Shown: positions 54,185-62,792 of the stretch, in pieces
Layout of the letters: the number at the start of each line of letters is the position of its first letter
How positions within the stretch are numbered: position 1 is the first letter of the stretch
Assembly: GCF_002940685.1 (NCBI RefSeq)
Contig: NZ_PNFP01000024.1
Coordinates: 20,626 to 84,625 of the forward strand
From: Ensifer adhaerens
GTDB lineage: Bacteria; Pseudomonadota; Alphaproteobacteria; Rhizobiales; Rhizobiaceae
Length of the DNA: 64,000 nucleotides
Direction of reading: 5' to 3'
The notes under the pieces: model-generated
The model's database searches: none
The model's input: the letters and a program-made list of their open reading frames with translations, nothing else
Told to the model about the DNA's origin: nothing
Translations under genes and position numbers: made by a program

Positions 54185-54655
54185 CTAGCGGCCTTCGCGC
54201 GCCAGGACGCGGGTGATCGCTTCGGCCGTTTGTCTCGGTGTCAAAAGAGTGGTGTCGAGCGTTTCAAGACCGACTTTCCGGTACTCTGCCGCGTCTGAAA
54301 GCGCTGCACCTATTGCCGCCTCGGTCTCGCCTCGTCGTGCGAGCCTGTTCACCCGCTCACTGTCGCTGCAGTCAAGAACGAGCCATTGGCCTTCGGGCCA
54401 ATCGGGCAGTTCATCCGGCGTACAAACGCCAAGCAGGATGACACGGCTGGGATCGGCAACATCGACCACCTGTCGCACGAGTGCGGCATAGGGCGACCAC
54501 ATTGCCTCGGTTTCCCGAATGTCGCAGCCGGCAAGCAATCCGGCTGGCGCCATCAACACATCCCAATCAAGGACCACCGACTGCGGGAGCAGGCAGCGCA
54601 AATGCTCGATTACCGCCGTCTTTCCCGATCCGGGCGCACCAAGGACATACCACAT
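54185..54655 (-). CDS. small P-loop nucleotide kinase-like protein
   Basis: A 156-residue cytoplasmic NTPase with Walker A GAPGSGKT at residues 6-13 from the start MWYVLGAPGSGKTAVIE, an aspartate after the second strand (VVLDWDVL), and a LID-like Arg-rich segment (RVNRLARRGETE). It resembles adenylate-kinase-like or AAA-type small kinases; the substrate is unknown. It lies 94 bases beyond the MATE stop on the same strand and may or may not belong to that operon. Confidence 0.7.
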   Translation of the reverse strand: MWYVLGAPGSGKTAVIEHLRCLLPQSVVLDWDVLMAPAGLLAGCDIRETEAMWSPYAALVRQVVDVADPSRVILLGVCTPDELPDWPEGQWLVLDCSDSERVNRLARRGETEAAIGAALSDAAEYRKVGLETLDTTLLTPRQTAEAITRVLAREGR

Positions 54656-54749
54656 TTCGCTCTCTCACGGTCACTGCCGAACGAGATGAAACTCTGATTT
54701 CCCTGTCGCCATCAAGCCGAAACTCGACTTGGCCGGAACATCAGGCCAA

Positions 54750-56096
54750 TCATTGTCGCACGGTCGAAAACGTCCGGTCGGCCAGCCGCGGCAGCATCAG
54801 CCGGAAGGCGACGCTGCGGGCACTTTGGAACAGGATCAGCGCGATCCACAATCCGTCATTGCCGAAGACCGGCTGCAGGATCGCCCAGGCGGCAAAGTAG
54901 ATCGCCAGCGACGCGACCATCAGGTTTCGCATCTGTCTCGACCATGTGGCGCCGATATAGACGCCATCCATCTGGAAGGCGACGATGCCGAAGATCGGCA
55001 GAACCGCGACATATGGCAAGTACGCGTGGGCTAGTGCTGACACGCTTTCCGACGGGGCGGTGATGCCGATCACCCAGTCGCCGGCCACGAAGAGACAGAG
55101 CGCGACGAGCCCGGCAAAGACGAAGCCCCATACCGTCGTCAAACCAACGGCACGGTCGAACGCCGGCCGGTAGCGCGCGCCGACGGCACGGCCAGCCAGT
55201 TGCTCCGCTGCCGTTGCCACCCCGTCGAGAAAGGCGACGCCGAAGAAATAGAAGCGCAGCAGGATCGTATTGGCCGCAAGGATTTCAATGCCGAGCATGC
55301 CGCTCTGGCGGGTGAAGAAGGAAAGCCCGATCAGAAGCGCGAAGGAGCGGATCATCATGTCGCCATTGACCGAAAAGGCGCGACGAAAGGCTGCAAGGTC
55401 CGGCAGGTTCCATGCGGTCCGGTCGGTCTTTGTCCAGATGAGGTAGAGCCCCGCCACTGCCGTGACGGCCTCTGCCACCAGCGAGGCGGCCGCCACGCCC
55501 GCCACGCCCCAGCCGAGGCCGAGCACCCAGTGCACGCTCAAGCCGGCGTTCAGCGCATTGAGCAGGGTTTGCAGGATCATGCCCCAGAACGCATCGCCAC
55601 GCCCGATGATCCAGCCGAAGACCACGAAGTTGAAGAGGACGAAGGGCGCCGACCACACCCGCCAGGCGAAATAGGTGGCGGCCGCTTCGGCCACCTTGCC
55701 TTCCGCGCCCATGGCGGCAAGGCCTAGGGCGCCGATCGGCTTTTGAAGAACCAGCAGTGCCAGGCCCGCCACGAGTGCGATGATAAGGCCGCTTGCGAGC
55801 ATGCGCTGTTCTTCGCGCCGGTCACCGGCACCGAGCGCCTGGGCCGTAAAGCCCGTGGTCGCGCCGCGCAGGAAGTTGAAGGTGACGAAGATGACGTCGA
55901 AGATGACGGTCGACAGCGCCACGCCGCCGATCAGGGTCTCGTCGCGCAACTGGCCGATGACGCCGGTTGCGACGAGCCCGACAAGCGGGCTCGACAGATA
56001 GGCGATCATCATCGGCAACGCAATGCGAAGCACGTCGCGATGCGCGATGTCGAAGGGACGGACCGTGACCGCAGCGTGATCGGAAGCGTGTTTCAC
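54750..56096 (-). CDS. MATE-family efflux transporter
   Basis: A 448-residue protein with twelve hydrophobic segments and the MATE layout (ALPMMIAYLSSPLVGLVATGVIGQL, a long central loop, LNAGLSVHWVLGLGWGVAGVA). It exports small organic cations or drugs by proton or sodium antiport. Its start is GTG 56096, directly abutting the stop of the CxxC CMD protein gene, so it is translated with the monooxygenase operon. That placement suggests it exports a product or by-product of that pathway. Confidence 0.9.
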   Translation of the reverse strand: MKHASDHAAVTVRPFDIAHRDVLRIALPMMIAYLSSPLVGLVATGVIGQLRDETLIGGVALSTVIFDVIFVTFNFLRGATTGFTAQALGAGDRREEQRMLASGLIIALVAGLALLVLQKPIGALGLAAMGAEGKVAEAAATYFAWRVWSAPFVLFNFVVFGWIIGRGDAFWGMILQTLLNALNAGLSVHWVLGLGWGVAGVAAASLVAEAVTAVAGLYLIWTKTDRTAWNLPDLAAFRRAFSVNGDMMIRSFALLIGLSFFTRQSGMLGIEILAANTILLRFYFFGVAFLDGVATAAEQLAGRAVGARYRPAFDRAVGLTTVWGFVFAGLVALCLFVAGDWVIGITAPSESVSALAHAYLPYVAVLPIFGIVAFQMDGVYIGATWSRQMRNLMVASLAIYFAAWAILQPVFGNDGLWIALILFQSARSVAFRLMLPRLADRTFSTVRQ

Positions 56097-56675
56097 TCAA
56101 TCCAGCCGGTGTGGTTCGCCGAGCGTATGCATCAGCCGATTGGCCCAGCCGAAGATCGCAACCGCGTGGATAAGGTCGAGGATCTGCAGGTCGTCGAGGC
56201 CGATCTCGCGCAGATGGTAGAACTGGTAGGCCCCGACATTGTCCGGATGGGCCGTCAGGTCGACGCCGAAATTGAACAGCGCCTGCTCGAATTCCGGCAG
56301 GTTCGCGTCAAGGCCGCCGCCATAGATCTCGTCGACCACCTCCGGCCGCTTTTCGAGCTGGATGTAGCGCGCCGCATGGACCGAGGCGCAATAGATGCAG
56401 CGGTTGACGAAGGACGCCGCAAGCGCACCGATCTCGCGGCCGCCACGGGAAAGCCCGCCCTCGCTATACATGATGTCGTTGAAGAGCGGCGTGCGCTCCT
56501 TCAAGGTTTCCGGTTCGTTGGCAAGGACCAGCACATAGTCCGAGATCTTCTTGTTGGACGGCGTGATCTTCAGCGCGTCGAGCTGTTCGGGCGTGGCGGT
56601 CTCGACATCGACCGGCTTGACATAGGGCTTCCAGTCGAGCGCTTCGACGGTGAATTCGTGCACGGCTTGCGACAT
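56097..56675 (-). CDS. AhpD-like CMD-fold peroxidase-related protein with CxxCxxxH
   Basis: A 192-residue protein with the carboxymuconolactone-decarboxylase fold and the redox motif CIYCASVH (Cys93, Cys96, His100) used by alkylhydroperoxidase D. It resembles the set labelled alkylhydroperoxidase domain protein, Avi_7169 family, which pairs with a second CMD protein. It starts one base after its partner's stop. A peroxide-removing role beside the flavin monooxygenase is inferred. Confidence 0.83.
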   Translation of the reverse strand: MSQAVHEFTVEALDWKPYVKPVDVETATPEQLDALKITPSNKKISDYVLVLANEPETLKERTPLFNDIMYSEGGLSRGGREIGALAASFVNRCIYCASVHAARYIQLEKRPEVVDEIYGGGLDANLPEFEQALFNFGVDLTAHPDNVGAYQFYHLREIGLDDLQILDLIHAVAIFGWANRLMHTLGEPHRLD

Positions 56676-56676
56676 C

Positions 56677-57198
56677 TCAGTTATCTCTCAGCATCTTGAG
56701 GCCGGCCACCACCAGCACCTGATAATTCACGAAGGCGATGAGGCCGGCGAGCGTGACGATGTCCCGGTCGTCGAGGCCGGCAGTGGTGAGCTTTTCGATA
56801 TTGGCGCGCGTCGCCTCCTTCGGCGAAAGCGTGACAAGGTCGACATGGGCGAGGATCGCCTGCAGGCGAGGATCGGCGGTATCGGCGGCGCTGCCTGGAT
56901 TGGTGATCGACGCCAACGCCGGGCCCTCCTCCTCGCTTTCGAGCAGCGCCCGGAAATGCGCGGAAAGTTCCTGCGACTTCCAGAGTGCGGCCATGCGTGC
57001 GGCAAGGGCTGCTCGGAGCGCATAGGAGAAGTTGCGCGGGTCGGCCGGGCGAAGGGCTGCCTGATAGCTCGTCTGGCTCAAATGCTTCAGCTTCGCCCGT
57101 TGGTCGCGCAGCGCCTGCAGGTCGGGAAAGCGATCGAGCCCGAGCACGGTGTCGATCACGTCATTCGTCGATGGAGCGGTCATTGGTTTTCCAGTCAT
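56677..57198 (-). CDS. CMD-domain protein without CxxC
   Basis: A 173-residue protein with helices of the CMD fold (YALRAALAARMAALWKS, LTTAGLDDRDIVTLAGLIAFVNYQ) but no cysteine pair. It matches the partner type often called CMD domain protein, Avi_7170 family. The pair may form a heteromeric complex in which only the 56097-56675 product has redox Cys. An alternative start lies five codons downstream (57183). Confidence 0.78.
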   Translation of the reverse strand: MTGKPMTAPSTNDVIDTVLGLDRFPDLQALRDQRAKLKHLSQTSYQAALRPADPRNFSYALRAALAARMAALWKSQELSAHFRALLESEEEGPALASITNPGSAADTADPRLQAILAHVDLVTLSPKEATRANIEKLTTAGLDDRDIVTLAGLIAFVNYQVLVVAGLKMLRDN

Positions 57199-57210
57199 CT
57201 GAAATGAGGT

Positions 57211-58680
57211 TCATGCCGTCTTCTGCGCCGGGGTCGGCGCGTCCGCATCCACCCATTCGGTCCCGTCGAGCTCCGGCTTTTCGTAGGCGATGAGCGCCTC
57301 CCAATGGTAGTCGACGTCACGGATGAAGAGCGAGGCGGCGACGCCGCGTGCAAGCCACAGGGCGCCTTCGCTGATGGCCGGGATGTCGCCGCTGACCTTG
57401 CCGACGCTGACGGAGGCGCCGTAGTTGAAGCAGTGGATGTCCTTCAGCCAGGGCGCCGTTCCGGGCTCCTTCTCGGTGAAGGAGAAATCTCCGTTCAGCC
57501 AGGGGAAGCGCCCGAGACCGGGGTTCTCCTCGCCCGCCGGCGGCGCGTAGCGGTCCTCCCAGCAGGCGATCTGGTCCTGGTAAGGCGCAAGCTCGCTGCG
57601 GCTTAAGGGATCGATCGAGAAGCCGGTGCCGAGGATGACGAAGTCGGTGCGGAAGATGCGGCCGTTGGTGGTGGTGATGACGACCTCGCCGCCCTCTTGC
57701 CTCATCGAGCGGATGCCGCAGTCGAAGTGGAAATAGGCATTCGCGTGCCGGCTGACGCGAAGCGTCGAATTGTGCGGCGCCGGTGTCTGCTGCTTGGCCG
57801 CATAGTCCATCAGCCGCCAGCGCCATTCCGGTGAAATCTCGGCAAAGCCTGCGGTGACGCCATAGGAACCGATGCCCATCAGCTTGTTGACGGTCGGCAT
57901 CTCCTTGCGGCGGGCAAGAAGCCGCACTTCCCCTGCCCCCTGCTCCAGCGCCTCGGCGGCGTTGTCGACCGCCGAAGCACCGACGCCGATGACGACGACG
58001 CGCTTGCCCTTCAGGCGAACGAAATCGATCTCGTCGGCCGAATGCGCCCAGGACCTGTGCCGCTCGATGCTCTTGACGAAATCCGGAATGGTCGGCTCGC
58101 CGAGCCCATCGCGACCGGTCGCCATCACCAGCTTGCGGGTGATGATCGAAGGCTGTTCGCCGCCGGCGATCTCAAGTTCAAGCAGACCGTCGGCGCGCGG
58201 CACGACGCGGGTGACATGGGTATCGTTCTCGACCGGAATGTCCATGACCTCGCGATACCAGCGCAGGTAATCCATCCACATCGGCCGCGGGATGCGGAAC
58301 AGGTCCTCCCACTCCGCTTCGCCATAGAACGCCGTGAACCAGGCGCGGAAGCTGAGCGAGGCAACGCCGAGCGCCGGGCCGAGGAGGATCTTCGGCGAGC
58401 GCAGCGTCTCCATGCGCGCATAGGTGACCCAGGGCCCTTCGAAACCCTTCGGCGCGCGATCGACGATGCGCAGGTTGGCAATGCCGGCGCGCGTCAAGGC
58501 ATGCCAGGCAACAAGCCCGCACATGCCGCTGCCGATCACGACCACATCGCTCACGTCATCGCCCGCCGCCGTCGTGATAGGCTTCGACCAATTGGCCGGC
58601 GGATAATTGAGGTAGCTCAGATCCTGCCTTACCCGCGCATTGAGCTCGGCAAGCCGCTGTTGCTTGTGACTGTCGGTCAT
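57211..58680 (-). CDS. FAD-dependent NAD(P)H monooxygenase
   Basis: A 489-residue flavoprotein starting at 58680 (MTDSHKQQRL). FAD site VVVIGSGMCGL (GSGMCG, residues 50-55) and NAD(P) site VVVIGVGASAVDN (GVGASA, 232-237); ILGTGFSID closes the core. This is the layout of flavin monooxygenases and Baeyer-Villiger enzymes, but the canonical FxGxxxHxxx(W/F) fingerprint is not clear: the corresponding stretch reads FVKSIERHRSWAHS. The substrate is probably the compound brought in by the ABC importer of the same operon. Confidence 0.87.
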   Translation of the reverse strand: MTDSHKQQRLAELNARVRQDLSYLNYPPANWSKPITTAAGDDVSDVVVIGSGMCGLVAWHALTRAGIANLRIVDRAPKGFEGPWVTYARMETLRSPKILLGPALGVASLSFRAWFTAFYGEAEWEDLFRIPRPMWMDYLRWYREVMDIPVENDTHVTRVVPRADGLLELEIAGGEQPSIITRKLVMATGRDGLGEPTIPDFVKSIERHRSWAHSADEIDFVRLKGKRVVVIGVGASAVDNAAEALEQGAGEVRLLARRKEMPTVNKLMGIGSYGVTAGFAEISPEWRWRLMDYAAKQQTPAPHNSTLRVSRHANAYFHFDCGIRSMRQEGGEVVITTTNGRIFRTDFVILGTGFSIDPLSRSELAPYQDQIACWEDRYAPPAGEENPGLGRFPWLNGDFSFTEKEPGTAPWLKDIHCFNYGASVSVGKVSGDIPAISEGALWLARGVAASLFIRDVDYHWEALIAYEKPELDGTEWVDADAPTPAQKTA

Positions 58681-58693
58681 CCCCGGTCTCCCT

Positions 58694-59764
58694 TCATTTC
58701 GCCAGCAGGACGGCATCGCTGTCGCGCCACCCCACCCAGACGTCGTCCCCTTCGATATGCGAAAGCGCCACCGGGTCGATCTGCGCCACGAGCGCGCTAC
58801 CGTTGTCGAGCATGACGGTCAGCGAGGTGTGCGCGCCCTTGAAGACGCGCTGGTCGATGCGCGCTTTCAGCGACGGGCGATCCTCCGGCTTGCGCGAAAG
58901 GCAGAAAACCGCCTCCGGACGCAGGGCAACGGTGACATGGTCTCCCGGTATCGGCGAGGTGCCGTTCACGTCGGCGCGCACGAGGTTGCCGCGCCACTCG
59001 ACGGCGGCGATGCCGTCAGACACCGATGCGACCGTGCCTTCGAGAAAGTTGCTCTGGCCGATGAAGTTTGCGACGAAGCGGCTGCGCGGCCGGGCATAGA
59101 GCTCGTCCGGTCCGCCCATCTGCTCGATCCTGCCCTTGTTCATCACGACAATGACATCGGACATGGTAAGCGCCTCCTCCTGGTCGTGGGTGACGAAGAT
59201 GAAGGTCTTGCCGGTCTTCTTCTGGATCGATTTCAGCTCGATCTGCATCTGCTGGCGGAGCTTCGCGTCGAGCGCCGACAGCGGCTCGTCGAGGAGCAGC
59301 ACATTCGGATCGGGCGCCAGCGCCCGCATCAGCGCCACGCGCTGACGCTGTCCGCCAGAAAGCTGCGCCGGCATGCGCTCGGCGTGGTCCTCAAGCGAGA
59401 CGAGGGCGAGGAGCTCGCCGACCCGCCTGTGGATCGCAGCGCTTCCCATGCCCTTCAGCTCCAGGCCGAAGGCGATGTTGCGGCCGACGGTCAGGTGCGG
59501 GAACAGGGCATAGTCCTGGAAGACGATGTTGACGTTGCGCTTGTTCGGCGGCAGGTGCGAGATCGGCTTGCCCTCGAGATAGATCTCCCCCGTGGTCGGG
59601 CTGTCGAAACCGCCGAGCATGCGCAGCGTCGTCGACTTGCCGCAGCCGGAAGGGCCGAGCAGCGTGACGAACTGGCCGGGCGCGATCGCAAGATCGAGAT
59701 CATCGACGGCGGTCAGCGCCCCATAGGACTTGTTGACGTTCTTGAAATGGACGACAGGCTGCAT
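58694..59764 (-). CDS. polyamine-type ABC importer ATPase
   Basis: A 356-residue PotA-like ATPase: Walker A GPSGCGKST, signature LSGGQRQR, Walker B VLLLDEPLSALDAKLR, then a TOBE domain (about 285-350). It lies 5 bases after the downstream-type permease stop and 13 bases before the monooxygenase gene, with which it is surely co-transcribed. Confidence 0.92.
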   Translation of the reverse strand: MQPVVHFKNVNKSYGALTAVDDLDLAIAPGQFVTLLGPSGCGKSTTLRMLGGFDSPTTGEIYLEGKPISHLPPNKRNVNIVFQDYALFPHLTVGRNIAFGLELKGMGSAAIHRRVGELLALVSLEDHAERMPAQLSGGQRQRVALMRALAPDPNVLLLDEPLSALDAKLRQQMQIELKSIQKKTGKTFIFVTHDQEEALTMSDVIVVMNKGRIEQMGGPDELYARPRSRFVANFIGQSNFLEGTVASVSDGIAAVEWRGNLVRADVNGTSPIPGDHVTVALRPEAVFCLSRKPEDRPSLKARIDQRVFKGAHTSLTVMLDNGSALVAQIDPVALSHIEGDDVWVGWRDSDAVLLAK

Positions 59765-59769
59765 TTGCG

Positions 59770-60561
59770 TCAGCTCCTGGAACGGCGGGTGATGTGCTCG
59801 GCGTAAACGCCGACAGCGGTGGTGACGACGAGAACGATGGTCGCCATGGCGTTGATTTCCGGCGACATGCCGCCTTGCACCTTGGCGAAGATCAGCATCG
59901 GCAGCGTCGGCTGGTAGCCGCCGAGGAAGAAGGTGCGGACGAAGTCGTCGATGCTGGTCAGCACGCAGAAGATCATGCCGCCGAAGAGCGCCGGCATCAG
60001 GTAGGGGATGGTGACGCGCAGGAACGCGATGAAGGGATCGGCGCCGAGATCGCGCGCCGCATCCACCAGATTGGCCGGCATCGACCGCAGCCGCGTCAGA
60101 ACCATGATGACGACGAACGGCACGGCATGAACCGTATGCGCGAGGATGATCGCGAAGGTCCCGGTCGGAATGTCGACGGCGCGGATGAAGATGCGCATCG
60201 AGATCGCGTTGATCAGGCCCGGCACGACGGCCGGAAGACAGGCGAGCGCGAAGATAACCGCCTTGCCCCAGATGTTTTCCGCCGAAACGAGAAGTGCGAT
60301 CCAGACGCCGATGATCGTCGCCGAGACGGTGGTGGCGAGCGCTATGCCGATCGAATAGAGCGAAGCTTCGAGGAATTGCTTGTCCTGAACCACCTTGCCG
60401 TACCAGGACAGCGTCCAGTTGCCGATCGGGAAGGCGATGAAGTTCGCATCCTTGAAGCTCATGGCCATCATCAGGGCCAGCGGCAGCACCAGATAGACGG
60501 CGAAGATCCAGTAGGAAGCGCCAAGCGCGGTTTTCGGAAGGTCATTGAAATAGGTTCGCAT
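59770..60561 (-). CDS. polyamine-type ABC permease, PotC-like
   Basis: A 263-residue permease with six hydrophobic segments and the EAA loop LVDAARDLGADPFIAFLRVTIPYLMPALFGG. It starts 10 bases after the PotB-like gene and ends 5 bases before the ATPase gene. The FTVRTFFLGG-like motif near the end fits PotC. Confidence 0.9.
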   Translation of the reverse strand: MRTYFNDLPKTALGASYWIFAVYLVLPLALMMAMSFKDANFIAFPIGNWTLSWYGKVVQDKQFLEASLYSIGIALATTVSATIIGVWIALLVSAENIWGKAVIFALACLPAVVPGLINAISMRIFIRAVDIPTGTFAIILAHTVHAVPFVVIMVLTRLRSMPANLVDAARDLGADPFIAFLRVTIPYLMPALFGGMIFCVLTSIDDFVRTFFLGGYQPTLPMLIFAKVQGGMSPEINAMATIVLVVTTAVGVYAEHITRRSRS

Positions 60562-60571
60562 CGGTCCACCC

Positions 60572-61552
60572 TCACATCAGCCGGACGGAGCGGCCGCCGA
60601 CGACCCGCATGAACAGCCCAACGGTCGTCAAGGACACGACGAGCATGATCATCGAGAAGGCAGCACCCTCCGGCCATTTGTCGTTCGACCCGTGGAACAG
60701 CGTCGCGATCACTTCGGGGAAGATCACTGAATTTGGGCCACCAAGCAGCAGTGGCGCTGCGAAGACGCCGACGGCCGTCAGGTAGACAAGGCTGCAGCCG
60801 GAGACGATGCCGTCCTTGGAGAGTGGCAGGATGACCCGGCGGAACCGTTGGAAGGGCCCGGCGCCAAGGTCGGCCGCGGCCTGGATCAGCGGCGTCGGGA
60901 TCTTCTCGATCGCCGAATAGAGCGGCAAGAGCATGTAGAGCGCCAGCAGATAGATGACGCCGAAGCTCAGCGAGAAGAAGGTGTAGAGCATCGGGATCGG
61001 GCGGTCGATGAAGCCGAATTCCCTAAGGAGCACGTTCAGCGCCCCGCGGTTGGCAAGCAGCATGATAACCGAGAAGGTACGGATCAGTTCGCCGGCCCAG
61101 AAGGGTATGAGCAGCAGCAACAGTGCCCGCATCCGGTTCTTCGGCTGCACAATCTTTGCGACGTAGTAGGCCACGGGATAGACGATCACGAGTGTCGAGA
61201 TCGTGACCACGGCGGCAAAGATCAGGCTGCGGACAAAGGGCAGAAAATAGAGCCGGTCGGAAAAGAACAGCGCGTAGTTCGCAAGCGTGTATTCGCTGCT
61301 CTTGTCCGGCTGCGGCGGATAGTTGGCAAGAAGGCTGATATTGGCCATCTGCAGGATCGGCCCGATATGCAGCATGGCGATCCAGAAAAGCGGCACGCCC
61401 GCGAGCACGGCGAGACGCACGCGCCGGCTTTCAACGAGCAGTCCGATCGTATGGCGATAAAGCCCCGAACGCGCCGCCTTGCCGATCCATCCGGCATAGC
61501 GCGGTACCGTCGACAAACCGACGGATGGCGGTTGTGTTGTCGTATCCAGCAT
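60572..61552 (-). CDS. polyamine-type ABC permease, PotB-like
   Basis: A 326-residue permease with six hydrophobic segments preceded by a 50-residue cytoplasmic lead. EAA loop IQAAADLGAGPFQRFRRVILPLSKDGIV. Pairs with the PotC-like protein. Confidence 0.9.
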   Translation of the reverse strand: MLDTTTQPPSVGLSTVPRYAGWIGKAARSGLYRHTIGLLVESRRVRLAVLAGVPLFWIAMLHIGPILQMANISLLANYPPQPDKSSEYTLANYALFFSDRLYFLPFVRSLIFAAVVTISTLVIVYPVAYYVAKIVQPKNRMRALLLLLIPFWAGELIRTFSVIMLLANRGALNVLLREFGFIDRPIPMLYTFFSLSFGVIYLLALYMLLPLYSAIEKIPTPLIQAAADLGAGPFQRFRRVILPLSKDGIVSGCSLVYLTAVGVFAAPLLLGGPNSVIFPEVIATLFHGSNDKWPEGAAFSMIMLVVSLTTVGLFMRVVGGRSVRLM

Positions 61553-61628
61553 TCTCTTTGTTCCCGGCTCTGGAAGAGTCCATTTTTTGACGGGCGACCG
61601 GCCGCAGCCGATCGCCCGGTTTCAGACG

Positions 61629-62729
61629 TCAGGCGGACTTGATCTCGGCGGTTGCCTTGTCGATCATCTCGTTCTTCATGTCGCGGTTGACCGAGCTGAA
61701 GAACTGGATGCGGTCGACCTGCTCGGGCGGCAGCGACAGGGCGGCGCGTTCCTTCTCGTCCAGCACCTTGTCTACGCCGTCGAAGGCCGACGAGAAGCCG
61801 GACTGGCGGGTCATCGCAGCACCGATCTCCGGCGACGACAGGATGGCGTCGAGGAAGGTATAGGCGGCGTCCGCGTTCGGTGCGTTGTTGACGATGTTGA
61901 ACGAATAGAGGAAGCCGAACGTGCCTTCCTTCGGCACCGAGATCTCGATCGGATGGCCATCCATGATCAGCTTTGCGGCCGGTCCGGACCAGGCCTGCGC
62001 CAGGTAGATGTCCTCGTTGACGAACATCTGCTGCAGCTCGGAGCCGGCATCGTAATACTTGCGCACCTTGTCCTTGTGCTGGATGAGGAAATCGCGGGCC
62101 TGGTTCGTCGCGGCCTGTGCGACATCGGGCTTGTCGCCATAGGTCACATAGTCGCCGTCATTGCCCTGGTAGCGCATGACGATCGAGAGGAAGTCGCTGA
62201 CGATGTAGGACGTCAGGTTCTTGTTCTCGTCATCGAACATGATCGCCCAGCTGTCGGAGGCCTTGGCGTATTCGGTGTTGCGCACGAGACCCTCGAAGCC
62301 CGCAAGCAGCGGCACGCCGAAGGTCTTGCCGTCGACGGTCAGTTGCGGGGCGCCCTTGTAGGCGGCAGCAAGCTTGCCCCAGTTCTTCAGCCGCGCGGTG
62401 TCGAGGGTCGAGAGCAGGTTCGACTTCATGAACTGCGACAGGCGGTGGCCGGTCACGGTGACGATGTCGGTGGAGGGTGCGGCCCCCTCGGCGGTCAGAA
62501 GGTTGTACTGCTTTCCCTGGTCGTCGGTCAGCCGGATGCGGACCTCGATGCCGGTATCCTTCTGGAACTGGTCGATGAAGGACTGCGGTACGAACTTGTC
62601 GTAGGTCGTGATGTTGACGACCTTGCTCTGGGCGAAAGCCGGGCGGATGATCGAAGGCGCTGCGAGCACGCCGGCCCCGGCCGCCAGCAGCTTCATTGCC
62701 GATCGGCGGGTTACGTCAAAATTGTTCAT
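61629..62729 (-). CDS. polyamine-type periplasmic binding protein with Tat signal
   Basis: A 366-residue PotD-like binding protein. Signal sequence MNNFDVTRRSAMKLLAAGAG carries a twin-arginine motif (RRSAMKLL), so it is probably exported folded. The mature part has VVNITTYDKFVPQSFIDQFQKDTGIEV, typical of the polyamine/opine class. The ligand is likely a cation such as an amine, but it is unknown. First gene of the eight-gene operon. Confidence 0.9.
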   Translation of the reverse strand: MNNFDVTRRSAMKLLAAGAGVLAAPSIIRPAFAQSKVVNITTYDKFVPQSFIDQFQKDTGIEVRIRLTDDQGKQYNLLTAEGAAPSTDIVTVTGHRLSQFMKSNLLSTLDTARLKNWGKLAAAYKGAPQLTVDGKTFGVPLLAGFEGLVRNTEYAKASDSWAIMFDDENKNLTSYIVSDFLSIVMRYQGNDGDYVTYGDKPDVAQAATNQARDFLIQHKDKVRKYYDAGSELQQMFVNEDIYLAQAWSGPAAKLIMDGHPIEISVPKEGTFGFLYSFNIVNNAPNADAAYTFLDAILSSPEIGAAMTRQSGFSSAFDGVDKVLDEKERAALSLPPEQVDRIQFFSSVNRDMKNEMIDKATAEIKSA

Positions 62730-62792
62730 CTCGTTCTCCTCATTTTAGCAGGCTCGATTTTCGTGTGAGCGTTCAGAGCTTTTTGCTCCCCT

